Shown here in pieces: positions 56,701-64,000 of a stretch of 64,000 nucleotides of DNA. Origin of the DNA: Phoronis australis (Eukaryota; Phoronida; Phoronidae); assembly GCA_002633005.1 (NCBI GenBank), contig NMRA01000378.1:227196-291195 (forward strand). The letters are read 5' to 3'. Numbering within the stretch: position 1 is the first letter of the stretch; each line of letters opens with the position of its first letter. The position numbers were made by a program, and so were the translations under genes. Under the pieces are notes generated by a model. It was given only the letters and a program-made list of their open reading frames with translations. It was not told where the DNA came from and did not search any database.

Positions 56701-59258
56701 GCTCCAGTTTGAAAGTTTTCTCGGAGTGCACGCTTCAGGTTGTTTTGTGTGATAACACGGTGTTGTAAACTATACGGTTGCCTTTCGTATATCGTTCCAA
56801 GAATAAGACACTTACTGAAGTGAACGAACAAGAAAACTTAAGTAGCGCCACCTGTTAGTTGAAAAAGTAAACAGTACTAGTTGGTGGTTACGAGAAATCA
56901 CTTCACGTGTCACTCAGCTGGGTGGCACTTTCCCAACCTCCTTCCCTAACGAAATTGTTGCGCTGTATTTCCAACAAAATCTATTTAAATTGAGACTTGT
57001 TTCTCATATTTTCTACAAAACCTTTTCCGACTTGGTTCCCCTTAAAACGATTTACTTTTAAGTACGAGACTTAACTGGAAAGATTGGGGTTCCAATTTCC
57101 AAGTTCAAACGTCTACATCAATGTTATATTGATTTATTTTGTTTGCAGCAGATCAACTCATTTGTCGATTGGTTTAGGAAACGGGATAAAAACGCAGCTG
57201 TACATAAGGTCTTACGAAAAAATAGGCTCCGAAGATATTTTTATGGCAGCTGGTGCCCTGTAAATCAGCCTCTTTTTCGAGTGCTATCTCAAAATGAATG
57301 AGTATCCTAATTTTTCACATTATTCAAACCCAGTTAGTCGAGCATCCTCTCTCGCAATTATGATCGATCAACAATCGGGTGAAAGAATCGAGGAAGTTTT
57401 AGCATAGCAAGTGGCGATAATTATTGGAGGATTCCCACATACTAATCTGGTTTTGTCAAAAACTTAACACCTCGTTTCTAGACGGAAGCTTACATTTACA
57501 CTACGTGTATTGACGAACAAAGCCACTCCATTATTTTTCACAGATCAAACTCTGAAATTCAATCACAACCACAAGTAAAAGACCAAAAAAGAATTTTATG
57601 AGCGTTTAAAAACACCAAATCGGACTTTTATGTGTGTTTAAAAATAACCATTTTTAAAACGAAGTTGGGTGGACCAATATACTGTATGTTGACTAGTAGT
57701 GCGGGATGTGCCGAATTCTTGAAAATGTGAGTTAAGGTGTCATTAACGGGACACGGGTTAGGCACCACGAAGTGAAAGACCGGTTACGTCTCTGCAAAGT
57801 TACTGTGCACTCTCCTTCAAAGACTGGGGTTTACATCGATATGCACTGAATGCATAGGGGCGCATACTAATACGTACATGTATTCGGTTGTTGACAAACG
57901 AATTGAACTCCTGATATTTCTTACATAGATTTTAACGATGTGAAAAAGTGACATGGCATTGGTAAGCAGGGATTAATCGTATTACATTGAAAAGCTTCGT
58001 CACTTCCGAAGATCTAAAGCAATAGCACAGACATGTCGCTTGCGCAACAAGACACCCTAAAACATGAACCTGATGCATTGAGCCCGGTAACAAAGGGACC
58101 ACATTGTGCGCAATGCACTGCATCATTTGAAATAAAACAGTTGGTATATCGCCCAGGGACTGTGCGCTTGTCCATGTACAACACACAGTTACCATGGACC
58201 GTGTGTACTTGTGAGTCTACATTCACAGCGCTTTACTTGGCTTGACAAAGGGAGTTCGGTGACAAAGCTATTTGAAGAAATGATTACCTTAGCGACAACA
58301 TAGACGATCGTTGTGTTCAGTTACAACATATCTGGTGAAACTGGGAGCACCGAGGCATCACTGAGGCCAGTTTCCACTGAAGTGACCGTAGAGTTCACGC
58401 TACACCACTGCGACACGCATATATACTTAAAACTATTTTATTCTTCTACACTGTACATGTATGTACATTTGTTAGAATGTAACGGTATATTCAGTCTTAC
58501 AATATTATAGCTATGGTGATATGACGGGATGAATACTGAGACCAGGGTTACTGACCTTGTAATTCCCAGCCACGTGTCAACAGTTCAAACCACACCTTTT
58601 AAACACACATTGACAACCAAATAAAACTTTTGAGAAGAGAAAAAATATAAAATTCTGCTGACCAGCTTGCGAAATGAGTGCATCAACCGGTGGAAGATTT
58701 TTAGGTCAGAGGAACAGAATGATTGATGGTTGGTTGACAGGACAACAATGGTTCGGTAGGTGCTTGCTTACTAACTGGGGAGTTTTATAATGACCGTTGT
58801 CAAAAAGCAAGCATGTATACATCCAAACATGCAGAGGTAGACCTTTACCATTTTCTATTAAGTGATATTATCCCCTCGGGCTCCGCCCTTCCTCTGCTGT
58901 GACGTTGGGAAATTCCTAGAGTGAAGCCATTTTGTTACTAACTTAAAATGTCTTTTTCCAAGGTATAAAATAAGAGTGCCATGAATCTGAATGTCGAAAT
59001 CTTCATATCGCAATATTTAATCATAATTCTCAACCTAACAAACCATTAACCATGACTGTAATGTTACGCTGATCGTGGAAAAACGCGCCAAGGGTTAAAC
59101 AATCAAATTTCAATAATAGCCAATCACATATTCAGCAGCATACAAGGTAAACGAGTGACTGACGAGGGCCCGAATAGATGAGATGATTTTTGAGACGTGT
59201 AAACTCTCACCTCTTCCTCATCAAGAAGTAATCGACCTGATTCCTTGTTAAAAGCCAT
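35676..59258 (-). CDS. Ankyrin-repeat protein gene, 5' part (nine exons, 3' end not found)
   Basis: Predicted from splice sites and ankyrin consensus: exons 59211-59258, 47374-47463, 38963-39058, 38297-38395, 37641-37739, 37396-37494, 36555-36653, 36310-36408 and 35676-35777. All junctions are phase 0 with AG/GT borders, and every exon from the third on is one ankyrin repeat of 32-34 residues. The protein starts MAFNKESGRLLLDEEE, then a capping half-repeat, then seven repeats. Ankyrin solenoids mediate protein-protein contact, usually in the cytoplasm; nothing here shows the partner or any catalytic domain. The last exon ends with a donor, so the C-terminus lies elsewhere. Linking the first exon across 11.7 kb rests on phase, Kozak context and sequence logic, not on transcripts. 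Confidence 0.75.
36310..36408 (-). CDS. Ankyrin gene exon 8 (type A repeat)
   Basis: Thirty-three codons, RGLTPLHQAAQRGHTAVVQC, ending RANVNVCDE. Paralogue of exon 6, with several amino-acid changes. Confidence 0.92.
36555..36653 (-). CDS. Ankyrin gene exon 7 (type B repeat)
   Basis: Thirty-three codons starting EGETPLHCAAEEGHTQTVKC, with canonical borders ACATAG and GTAATT. Paralogue of exon 5. Confidence 0.92.
37213..37288 (-). pseudogene. Truncated ankyrin exon at the duplication breakpoint
   Basis: Twenty-five codons (AAEGGHTQTVKCLVEHNATV and DVCDQ) with an intact donor but no acceptor. The first ~24 bases of the exon and its upstream AG are replaced by intron sequence that also occurs at 36201. 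The only AG dinucleotides near the junction would put it out of frame. Probably skipped. Confidence 0.85.
37396..37494 (-). CDS. Ankyrin gene exon 6 (type A repeat)
   Basis: Thirty-three codons, RGHTPLHLAAQEGDTAVVQC, ending RANVNVRNK. It pairs with exon 8 as the other half of the duplicated B-A block. Confidence 0.92.
37641..37739 (-). CDS. Ankyrin gene exon 5 (type B repeat)
   Basis: Thirty-three codons starting EGETPLHCAAERGHTQTVKC. It is nearly identical to exon 7 (36555-36653), and the intron text on both sides is repeated too, at an offset of 1086 bp. Confidence 0.92.
38297..38395 (-). CDS. Ankyrin gene exon 4 (type B repeat)
   Basis: Thirty-three codons, VGQTPLHCAARYGHTQIVKC and so on, with ATVDVRDQ at the end, bordered by ACATAG and GTAATT. 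Its middle was the source of the truncated copy at 37213-37287. Confidence 0.92.
38963..39058 (-). CDS. Ankyrin gene exon 3
   Basis: Thirty-two codons between CTGCAG and GTAATAG: DDTALHSAAVLGHTEVARVL, then an E-A-G-A-K-V-N turn. This is a full repeat and differs more from the others than they do from each other. Confidence 0.9.
39059..42388. other. Ankyrin gene intron (between exons 2 and 3), first part
   Basis: No exon recognised. 40000-40230 and 43470-43710 share loosely similar wording (TCAAGAT--CTGTCCAG and CAGTTTTC-CGTG-ACA), suggesting two old copies of an interspersed repeat. Confidence 0.4.
42389..42534. mobile_element. TIR element with GGGGCTATAGCCCC palindromes
   Basis: It begins ATGGGCGGCG and ends CGCCGCCCAT, a 10-bp perfect terminal inverted repeat. 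Inside, GGGGCTATAGCCCC at 42415-42428 is a perfect palindrome, and a second near copy lies at 42494-42507, each preceded by AAAAAGTG. The two halves therefore look like a tandem pair of a ~75-bp unit. No coding capacity. A partial relative lies at 1785-1865. Confidence 0.65.
42535..43947. other. Ankyrin gene intron, middle part; nothing recognised
   Basis: AT-rich. Small TACATGTA runs near 43720. No exon signatures. Confidence 0.4.
43948..44025 (+). repeat. Possible tRNA-derived SINE head
   Basis: GGTAGCGCAGTTG (43954-43966) fits a pol III A box, and GGTTCAATC (44012-44020) fits a B box 56 bp further on. The cloverleaf stems do not form convincingly, so this would be a SINE head or tRNA relic, not a tRNA gene. 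Confidence 0.35.
44026..47373. other. Ankyrin gene intron, last part; nothing recognised
   Basis: Very AT-rich. The open frame at 44639-44860 has no domain. TACATGTACATGTACATG run near 45808. Confidence 0.4.
47374..47463 (-). CDS. Ankyrin gene exon 2 (N-terminal capping repeat)
   Basis: Thirty codons between TTTTCAG and GTAAGT. IRTAAQTGNCSTVVEYVNRG followed by WDVDQ fits the A-A--G-----V--L---G-DV pattern of a first, capping ankyrin repeat that lacks the TPLH turn. Confidence 0.85.
47705..47775. repeat. ~19-bp minisatellite, 3-4 diverged units
   Basis: TGTCCA followed by a T/G-rich stretch and TTGACC recurs at 47716, 47734 and 47753, with a partial TTTTGAACCA unit before and a worn one after. 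Confidence 0.55.
47990..48072 (+). repeat. Possible tRNA-related SINE fragment
   Basis: CTGGGTTCAAGTCCCATCGG (48042-48061) is a good T-arm/B-box with a 4-bp stem, followed by GAGACA like a tRNA acceptor end. The 5' acceptor strand (GTCTCCG expected) is missing and the A box (TAGCTTGTTGG) is imperfect. A SINE-like relic is more likely than a tRNA gene. Confidence 0.35.
51098..51270. repeat. Cluster of seven CCCANTTGG words
   Basis: CCCAGTTGG, CCCACTTGG and CCCATTTGG forms occur at 51102, 51123, 51153, 51170, 51213, 51239 and 51258, usually followed by TAC. Spacing is irregular (about 16-43 bp), so it is a worn short-unit repeat. Each word contains CANTTG, an E-box half-match. Confidence 0.6.
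52531..54056. repeat. Array of GGGTACGTACACTACA motifs, including two ~360-bp tandem units
   Basis: Motif copies start at 52531, 53191, 53358, 53512, 53531, 53550, 53716, 53874, 53895 and 54041, all in one orientation. Two flanking-text units of about 360 bp (from ~53201 and ~53561) share TACTGAGAGTTAGTT, AAAACAGGCACA and TTTTAACCTA words. The motif stays sharper than the text around it. Confidence 0.85.
54640..55640. repeat. Array of GGGGCTACGGAGAATAC motifs in ~365-bp tandem units
   Basis: Motif copies start at 54789, 55151, 55444, 55462 and 55616, in one orientation. Two flanking units (from ~54646 and ~55012) share CTTAACTAT-TCAGAGT, TTTCATCATCAG, AACACAGAGGTCA and AGAATTCATTTACTTGT. The motif and its end (GGGNTACG) are sharper than the rest. 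Confidence 0.85.
55641..59210. other. Ankyrin gene intron 1, exon-1-proximal part; nothing recognised
   Basis: No exon, RNA gene or repeat structure supported. Overlapping open frames at 57932-58245 have no domain. Confidence 0.4.
59211..59258 (-). CDS. Ankyrin gene, first coding exon
   Basis: Sixteen codons, MAFNKESGRLLLDEEE, from an ATG with A at -3 and G at +4, ending GAG|GTGAGA. It joins in phase 0 to the next exon, giving the usual acidic lead-in to a first ankyrin helix. It is too short to judge alone; the assignment depends on the downstream exons. Confidence 0.6.
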
Positions 59259-59929
59259 CTTTTGCCTAGTCGCTAGAATCCTTGCGGTTCTTCTACGTGG
59301 AGTCTAGGACCAATACTCCCAGGTGGAGTGAATATTATACAGCGTCAAAACACACCCATGGATTTTACCAAAAAGTTTTGATGAGTCATTGCTTAAATAG
59401 GTCATCGACAGCCAACAGATGGCAGGTTAGCCAGGTAACCTGGTTCCCGGGCCTCACAAGATGACGTCACGGATAACCAACCTCGAGGGTCTGTGCAGGA
59501 GACTAGTTAGCCAGGCGTGCGTTCAGTAGACGCTAGGACCTACGCTAGGAACTAGCTAAAACCTAGTCACAGTCACGTGCTCTCATATAAACTGCGTGGC
59601 AATATCTCACGTAATCTCGCGAAGTCTTGCTTTTTAGCGACGTTCTAGCGTTACTGAACGGGCGGCAGGGTTAGTGTTTACTACAAATACATAATTTGAC
59701 TTCGACAACACTATGTATGTGACTTCTAGGCCCAGGCAAGCTCCTATTTCGGCCTTTGTATTATTCAGCACGGGTTTTTTAAATGCAACCTTCAAGCTCA
59801 TCGATTAACATTAATGGGCTAAATCGGTTCACGTATAGTCTCATGATCTCCAATGCGGGCGCCAGCATGCGTGTGACGTCACTAGATGGACAAAAAGGTC
59901 TTGGTCAACATTCACCATTCTGCGCAGAG
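59259..59929 (-). promoter_or_regulatory. Presumed 5' flank/promoter of the ankyrin gene
   Basis: This lies directly upstream of the first ATG on the minus strand. A TCTCGCGA word at about 59613-59620 resembles the TCTCGCGAGA promoter motif, and CG content rises here relative to the introns. No start site can be fixed. Confidence 0.3.
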
Positions 59930-61145
59930 CAGTACATGGACCGCCAACTTCGTGTACTATTCAAAGGACGAAATCTCTGCTTTTCCGCGCAAAGTTTCGT
60001 CATTTCACTAGCGAAAATTAGCCAAATTATCTGGAATCATTTACGACAAGTAGGCCTACGTCGTCGTCTGATAATCTTGGTCGGCTGTTGTGTGATTGGG
60101 TGGTAGTAGCATTGGTAAAAGTACTCACGATACTAACAGTTTTACTATTTTAAGATTTTGAACTGCGTTTCAATGTCGAAATTATTATTTTGTTTTTGTT
60201 TACATACTGGACAGTAAAATAGATGCGAAAAGTTTCCATAACAATGAACCAGGTAATTTAGTTGAGTGGCGTCGGAGTAGCGAATCTGTTGTCTATAATC
60301 TATATGATGTGACAAACTCCGTCTGCCCTGCTCCGGCCACTACAGGCCTCAGGCTTCGCTGAGCTCGTTTCGACACCGGTATTGCGGCGGCAACTCTATC
60401 TAGATTCGAGGTGTTCTATAATTTTCTCGTGCCCGGCAAGATTGTATTAAATTTGGGTGACTCGGGAGCTGAACACACAGCTACCTGGGCGTTTGCCTAC
60501 CTAGACGTACTAAAGGTTTTACCAGCGTTCTATTTATTTGTTAAAATCGCTGATCCAAATCCTAGCCAAATGTGCGCATTCTGTTGAGACCAACGGCCAG
60601 CGAAGAGTAATTTGGTTAATTCGCTCACTAGACTATGGCTGAAGTTCCTCGTGGGCACAGGAGTTCATGAGTCACTAACTTTGGAAGAAATTCAGAGGAC
60701 ACTTTTCGCCAAAAAGTTTACCAGAGTTTTCATAAAAACGGAGAAAACAAAAATGGATCTGTGAAAACAGGATTAAGTAGGCCTACCAGAGCCTCTAAAA
60801 AAAATCATCTTTAAAGTGCCCTGAACAATTGTATTAAGTCTTATTGCTTAACTTGGAACAACTGCGATTCACGTCAACACAAGAAATAAGTTTTTCTTCC
60901 CACAGTCGATTATGGGGTCTTCGGATTGTATGGAAGCTAACGCGTTTATATTTTGCCTGTGTGGCTGAACAACCGGCCACAAAGTAGCCGACCGTGATTA
61001 GCAGACGACGTAAGGTACTTGCCCGAAATTGCACGAGAAAATTTAGCCAGGTGTCGCTATTGAATAGTGGCGTAAGGGCTTGTGCATATGTACATATTTC
61101 GTTCATTGAAATATTACGGAGTTGGCGGTCCATATGTACTATAGT
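59930..61145. repeat. Imperfect inverted repeat, arms ~170 bp, spacer ~860 bp
   Basis: 59930-60100 and the reverse complement of about 60965-61145 share GTACAT-GGACCGCCAACT, a TTACG-C-TAC-TACGTCGTC segment and GGTCGGCT near the other end. Open frames of 107 and 99 codons on opposite strands share the MDRQLR peptide for this reason. The arms are well diverged. Confidence 0.6.
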
Positions 61146-62147
61146 CTATGTTGAGACTAAGTTCAAAAAGTAACTTGCCAACAGTCAACTTGATAAAACC
61201 CGAAAAGACAAAGATGACCATCTATGGAAATTTCCATATTCACAAATAGGCCTACTTGTACAACTTCAGATAACAGTTTGAAAGTACATGTATTGTTAAC
61301 AATTCCTTCCTCAAAAATTCAACTCTAGCAATAACATTGCTAAGCCTTTGGCTGTACATGTGATACTTTCCCAACCAAATGAGAACATTCAGTTAATTAC
61401 ATCCGACCACTGAAAGGAAACACTCCGTCCGCGCAGGAAGAAGTTCATTTTTAAAAGCCTTTGAATTATGAAAGACCAGCACCCGTTGCCTAATTCATTC
61501 GAACTCAGTCGAAAATTTCTGCTCAAGATCGGTTACAGTCCAGATACGAACTCAGAAACGCCTGCCTAATTTTCATTCTCAAATCATTGCCGCGAAATTG
61601 AAAGAATTGTGAACACTGACAAGTGGAAGGTTTTTCACAACTTCATGTACAAGGATTGTCAACACAGCAATCATGACTATAAATGCTCGACAGTGAAAAG
61701 TACTGCACGATAAAAGCACTCCGAGACATCTCTTTGCAACAGCAATGTTCTAGCTTTAAGTGTGCCAGAATAATACGAGAGGTACTTGGAGAGCACGAGA
61801 CACGGTTACAACAACTCAGGAGTAGCCCGACAATAAACCATCTCATATCGTATTTAATGCATGTTCACTGTTCATAGCAAGGGTCAACCCTGCTACAGTC
61901 AAGCGGAAGTAAATAGGGCCGGATTGAGGAATTGTGAGGCCCGTAAGATAATTCGAATTTCGGGGCCCCTATACTCTCAAATCCAAACTAACTGGAATAT
62001 TTTCTACTTTAGAGAAGGGAGGCAAATGAAACGGCTTCTACCCCGACTAAAACGTTCTAGAACGCACCGCCAATTAAAGGTGTGCGGATTGTCGGCTCAG
62101 CTATCGTTCAACTCAAACACAGCCTATTGTCTGTGGTGGCCAGTGTA

Positions 62148-62150
<3 letters not shown>
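61146..62150. other. Intergenic, nothing recognised
   Basis: Small overlapping open frames on both strands near 61643-62229 have no domain. Confidence 0.4.

Positions 62151-62216
<66 letters not shown>
62151..62216. repeat. (AT)n microsatellite, ~32 units
   Basis: Uninterrupted AT dinucleotides from just after TGTACAT to just before TTCGCTCG. Open frames through it encode only alternating Tyr-Ile. Confidence 0.98.
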
Positions 62217-62218
<2 letters not shown>

Positions 62219-64000
62219 GCTCGTCTTAAATTTGACATTTTTGCACTTCGCACTAAAGATATTGTTGATAATAGGGGACGTCAACGGTTTCGTTTACGTA
62301 AAAGTGTGAGGCTGTTCAACCTTGTCTGTCCCATCATGCTTTTGAGCTCGTGTTTAATCTGACAGTCTCGGAAGTTCTGAAAATGATTGCCACATCAATT
62401 AGTAACCATAAGACACTCGCATACTCCTTTAAGAATCGAAAATTTCAACACACGCCTCCATGCAGGAGTCTGTTACATGCCTACACTTAACGCATTTCCA
62501 GCGGATCGTGACTTTCCCAGGTTGCCAAGATAACTTACTGCGATGAGTAGACTGAACTCATCACCGAAACTTTCTCCCTAAGGATATTTCTTGACGAGAG
62601 TAGATGGGATTGTTGCACTTTCGTCGACATGTAAAGCTTGTAGCCTTGCAGTGATCTTAACTTGACTCTACAACCTTCCTTGCTTCAAATAGCAAAAAAC
62701 AACAAAAATTCCACAGGGGTCGCCAAAATACTCGAATCCGTCCGAACATCATAGTCAGGCATGGTCTTCTCATCAGTAAGACATCAGTCTAAGTCATGAA
62801 GATCCTTTGAGCAGTTTGGCAGTTAGGAATGCGGGTGTTAAAAACGTTCTCAAATTTTAAATTCCCACCAGTTGGCGCACAATACTCAAATTCGTCGGCC
62901 GCATACGGGAAGGCATCATGGTCTTTTTAATACGTTTTTGAAAAAATATAAAACTCCAAAGATACGGAGGCAAGTGTAAAAAACCAAAATTGCCATGGAG
63001 GCAGAGCTATAGTACTTCGATACGTGTCGTCGTTTTCGTCTGTCGTCCGCAACTTCATAGGACTGAACACATCTACCAAATCTCATTGCGAGAGTCTTTC
63101 AAGGGTTAAGTGGAAGATACAACCATAGACAGTGGACTCCCAGACAGAAATGACGTCAGTATTCACCCGCATATAAACATGGGAGTGCTTAATTAAATCA
63201 CCAATACATTCTGCAGCAACCTATCAACAACAAAGAAAAATGACCATTATTTGTGTAATCCCCGCAAAAATGCGAGGTATTTATTACTTGCTTTTTCGTT
63301 TCCCATGATGATGTGTAACTTGTTTGATATTTACATCAAAAGATTTTCCCCATCATTCTGCAGTCCCTTGTACACCACAATTAGCCCACAGCAACTGTAA
63401 GAGTTAATTGTCACTGAAAGTCAGCCACTGCAACGCACTGCTATTAATAACCTGTCTTACTCATATACTGTTTCGAGTACTAAACTAAGTCATGATTACA
63501 TTTGAAAACCCAGGTTGTCTATGGCAGTATTAAGATCACAATGCAAGGCAGTCCAGGGATGGAAACACATCCGCAGCTCGGGCACACGCCCATACCACAC
63601 GAGCCAAAAGAAACTTTACCACACACGAAACTCTTGCTTAGAAACCTGGGACAAGGCTTTCGTGTTAAGAGTGGGTCTCCACCACCCTACCCTGCCGGAG
63701 TATACAAAAACACACCGTGGTTTATGGAATAGTGTCCATGATCACAGTACACATTGTTGTAAAACTTTTCACTTCCTACTCGCAACACATTCAAAAACCA
63801 GGACCCACAATTTCAGGCTTCTAGGATTTGATACGTCACTAGACTTGCATGTACCTAAAAACATCTAAACAAGTAAGCGGAGAAACTACAAGCCCATTCC
63901 ATAACCTGGTTAAACAGGGGGTTGGCTGTGATGACGTAAATGAGAGGTGGACAGGTGGTACATCAAGATGACACTTGATGACAAGGAGCGGCGAAGTGGC
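62217..64000. other. Intergenic, nothing recognised
   Basis: Overlapping open frames at 63502-63868 (up to 117 codons) were examined; no domain and no clear splice context. The sequence leaves the window without a recognised gene. Confidence 0.4.

Noticed and set aside
59783-61133. Two opposite-strand open frames sharing MDRQLR
   Set aside because: The similarity comes from the DNA inverted repeat, and the peptides diverge soon after.
62213-62362. Basic peptide after the (AT)n tract as a retroelement C-terminus
   Set aside because: It is rich in Arg and Lys but has no Cys/His knuckle or other family motif.
63502-63868. 76- and 117-codon overlapping open frames
   Set aside because: Neither has a recognisable domain or clear splice borders; the composition is ordinary.

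Overview
The window is nuclear DNA from an animal, most likely an AT-rich marine invertebrate; phylum and species cannot be fixed from sequence alone. Evidence: spliced genes with GT-AG introns, long introns, APE-type non-LTR retrotransposons, several MITE-like families, many short TACATGTA-type runs, and an LRR-Ig receptor and ankyrin cassette exons of metazoan type. It is a draft assembly: single N characters sit at 1248, 1866, 3676, 4979, 6934, 8863, 20277, 31248 and 50062, with a 41-N run at 25411-25451. Several are flanked by near-identical direct copies, which looks like unmerged haplotypes or contig ends.

Layout. 0.4-5.3 kb holds broken pieces of one non-LTR retrotransposon family (endonuclease plus reverse transcriptase, with frameshifts and a mutated catalytic motif). 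5.3-12.4 kb is non-coding and carries a MITE, two gap-associated duplications and a 758-bp inverted repeat. 12.4-15.2 kb (minus) is the one intact protein gene: a single-exon LRR-Ig membrane protein. 17.4-21.7 kb carries a mariner-like MITE and a large degenerate tandem array whose conserved core is a CTCF-type motif. 22.5-25.1 kb has a MITE, a 28-bp minisatellite, a relic of a Crypton-type tyrosine recombinase, an ETS/YY1-motif repeat and a row of short perfect hairpins. A THAP zinc-finger exon (minus) lies at 26.3-26.5 kb. A perfect 28-bp-stem hairpin lies at 28.2 kb and a retrotransposon 3' end at 31.4 kb.

35.7-59.3 kb (minus) is the 5' part of an ankyrin-repeat gene: a 16-codon first exon at 59.2 kb, a first-repeat exon at 47.4 kb, then seven phase-0 exons of one ankyrin repeat each between 39.06 and 35.68 kb. 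About 1.09 kb of this exon cluster was duplicated in tandem, and the duplication cut one exon. Its 8-12 kb introns contain a TIR element with GGGGCTATAGCCCC palindromes, possible SINE fragments, and a periodic array of two short motifs (GTACGTACACTACA and CTACGGAGAATAC) at 52.5-55.6 kb. 59.3-64 kb has no recognised gene.

The two main genes are both on the minus strand. They encode a cell-surface LRR-Ig protein and an ankyrin-repeat protein, both binding-scaffold types. Nothing in the sequence ties them into one pathway. The most unusual material is non-coding: the periodic CTCF-type array, the GTACGTAC/CTACGGAG array, and the pre-miRNA-sized perfect hairpin.
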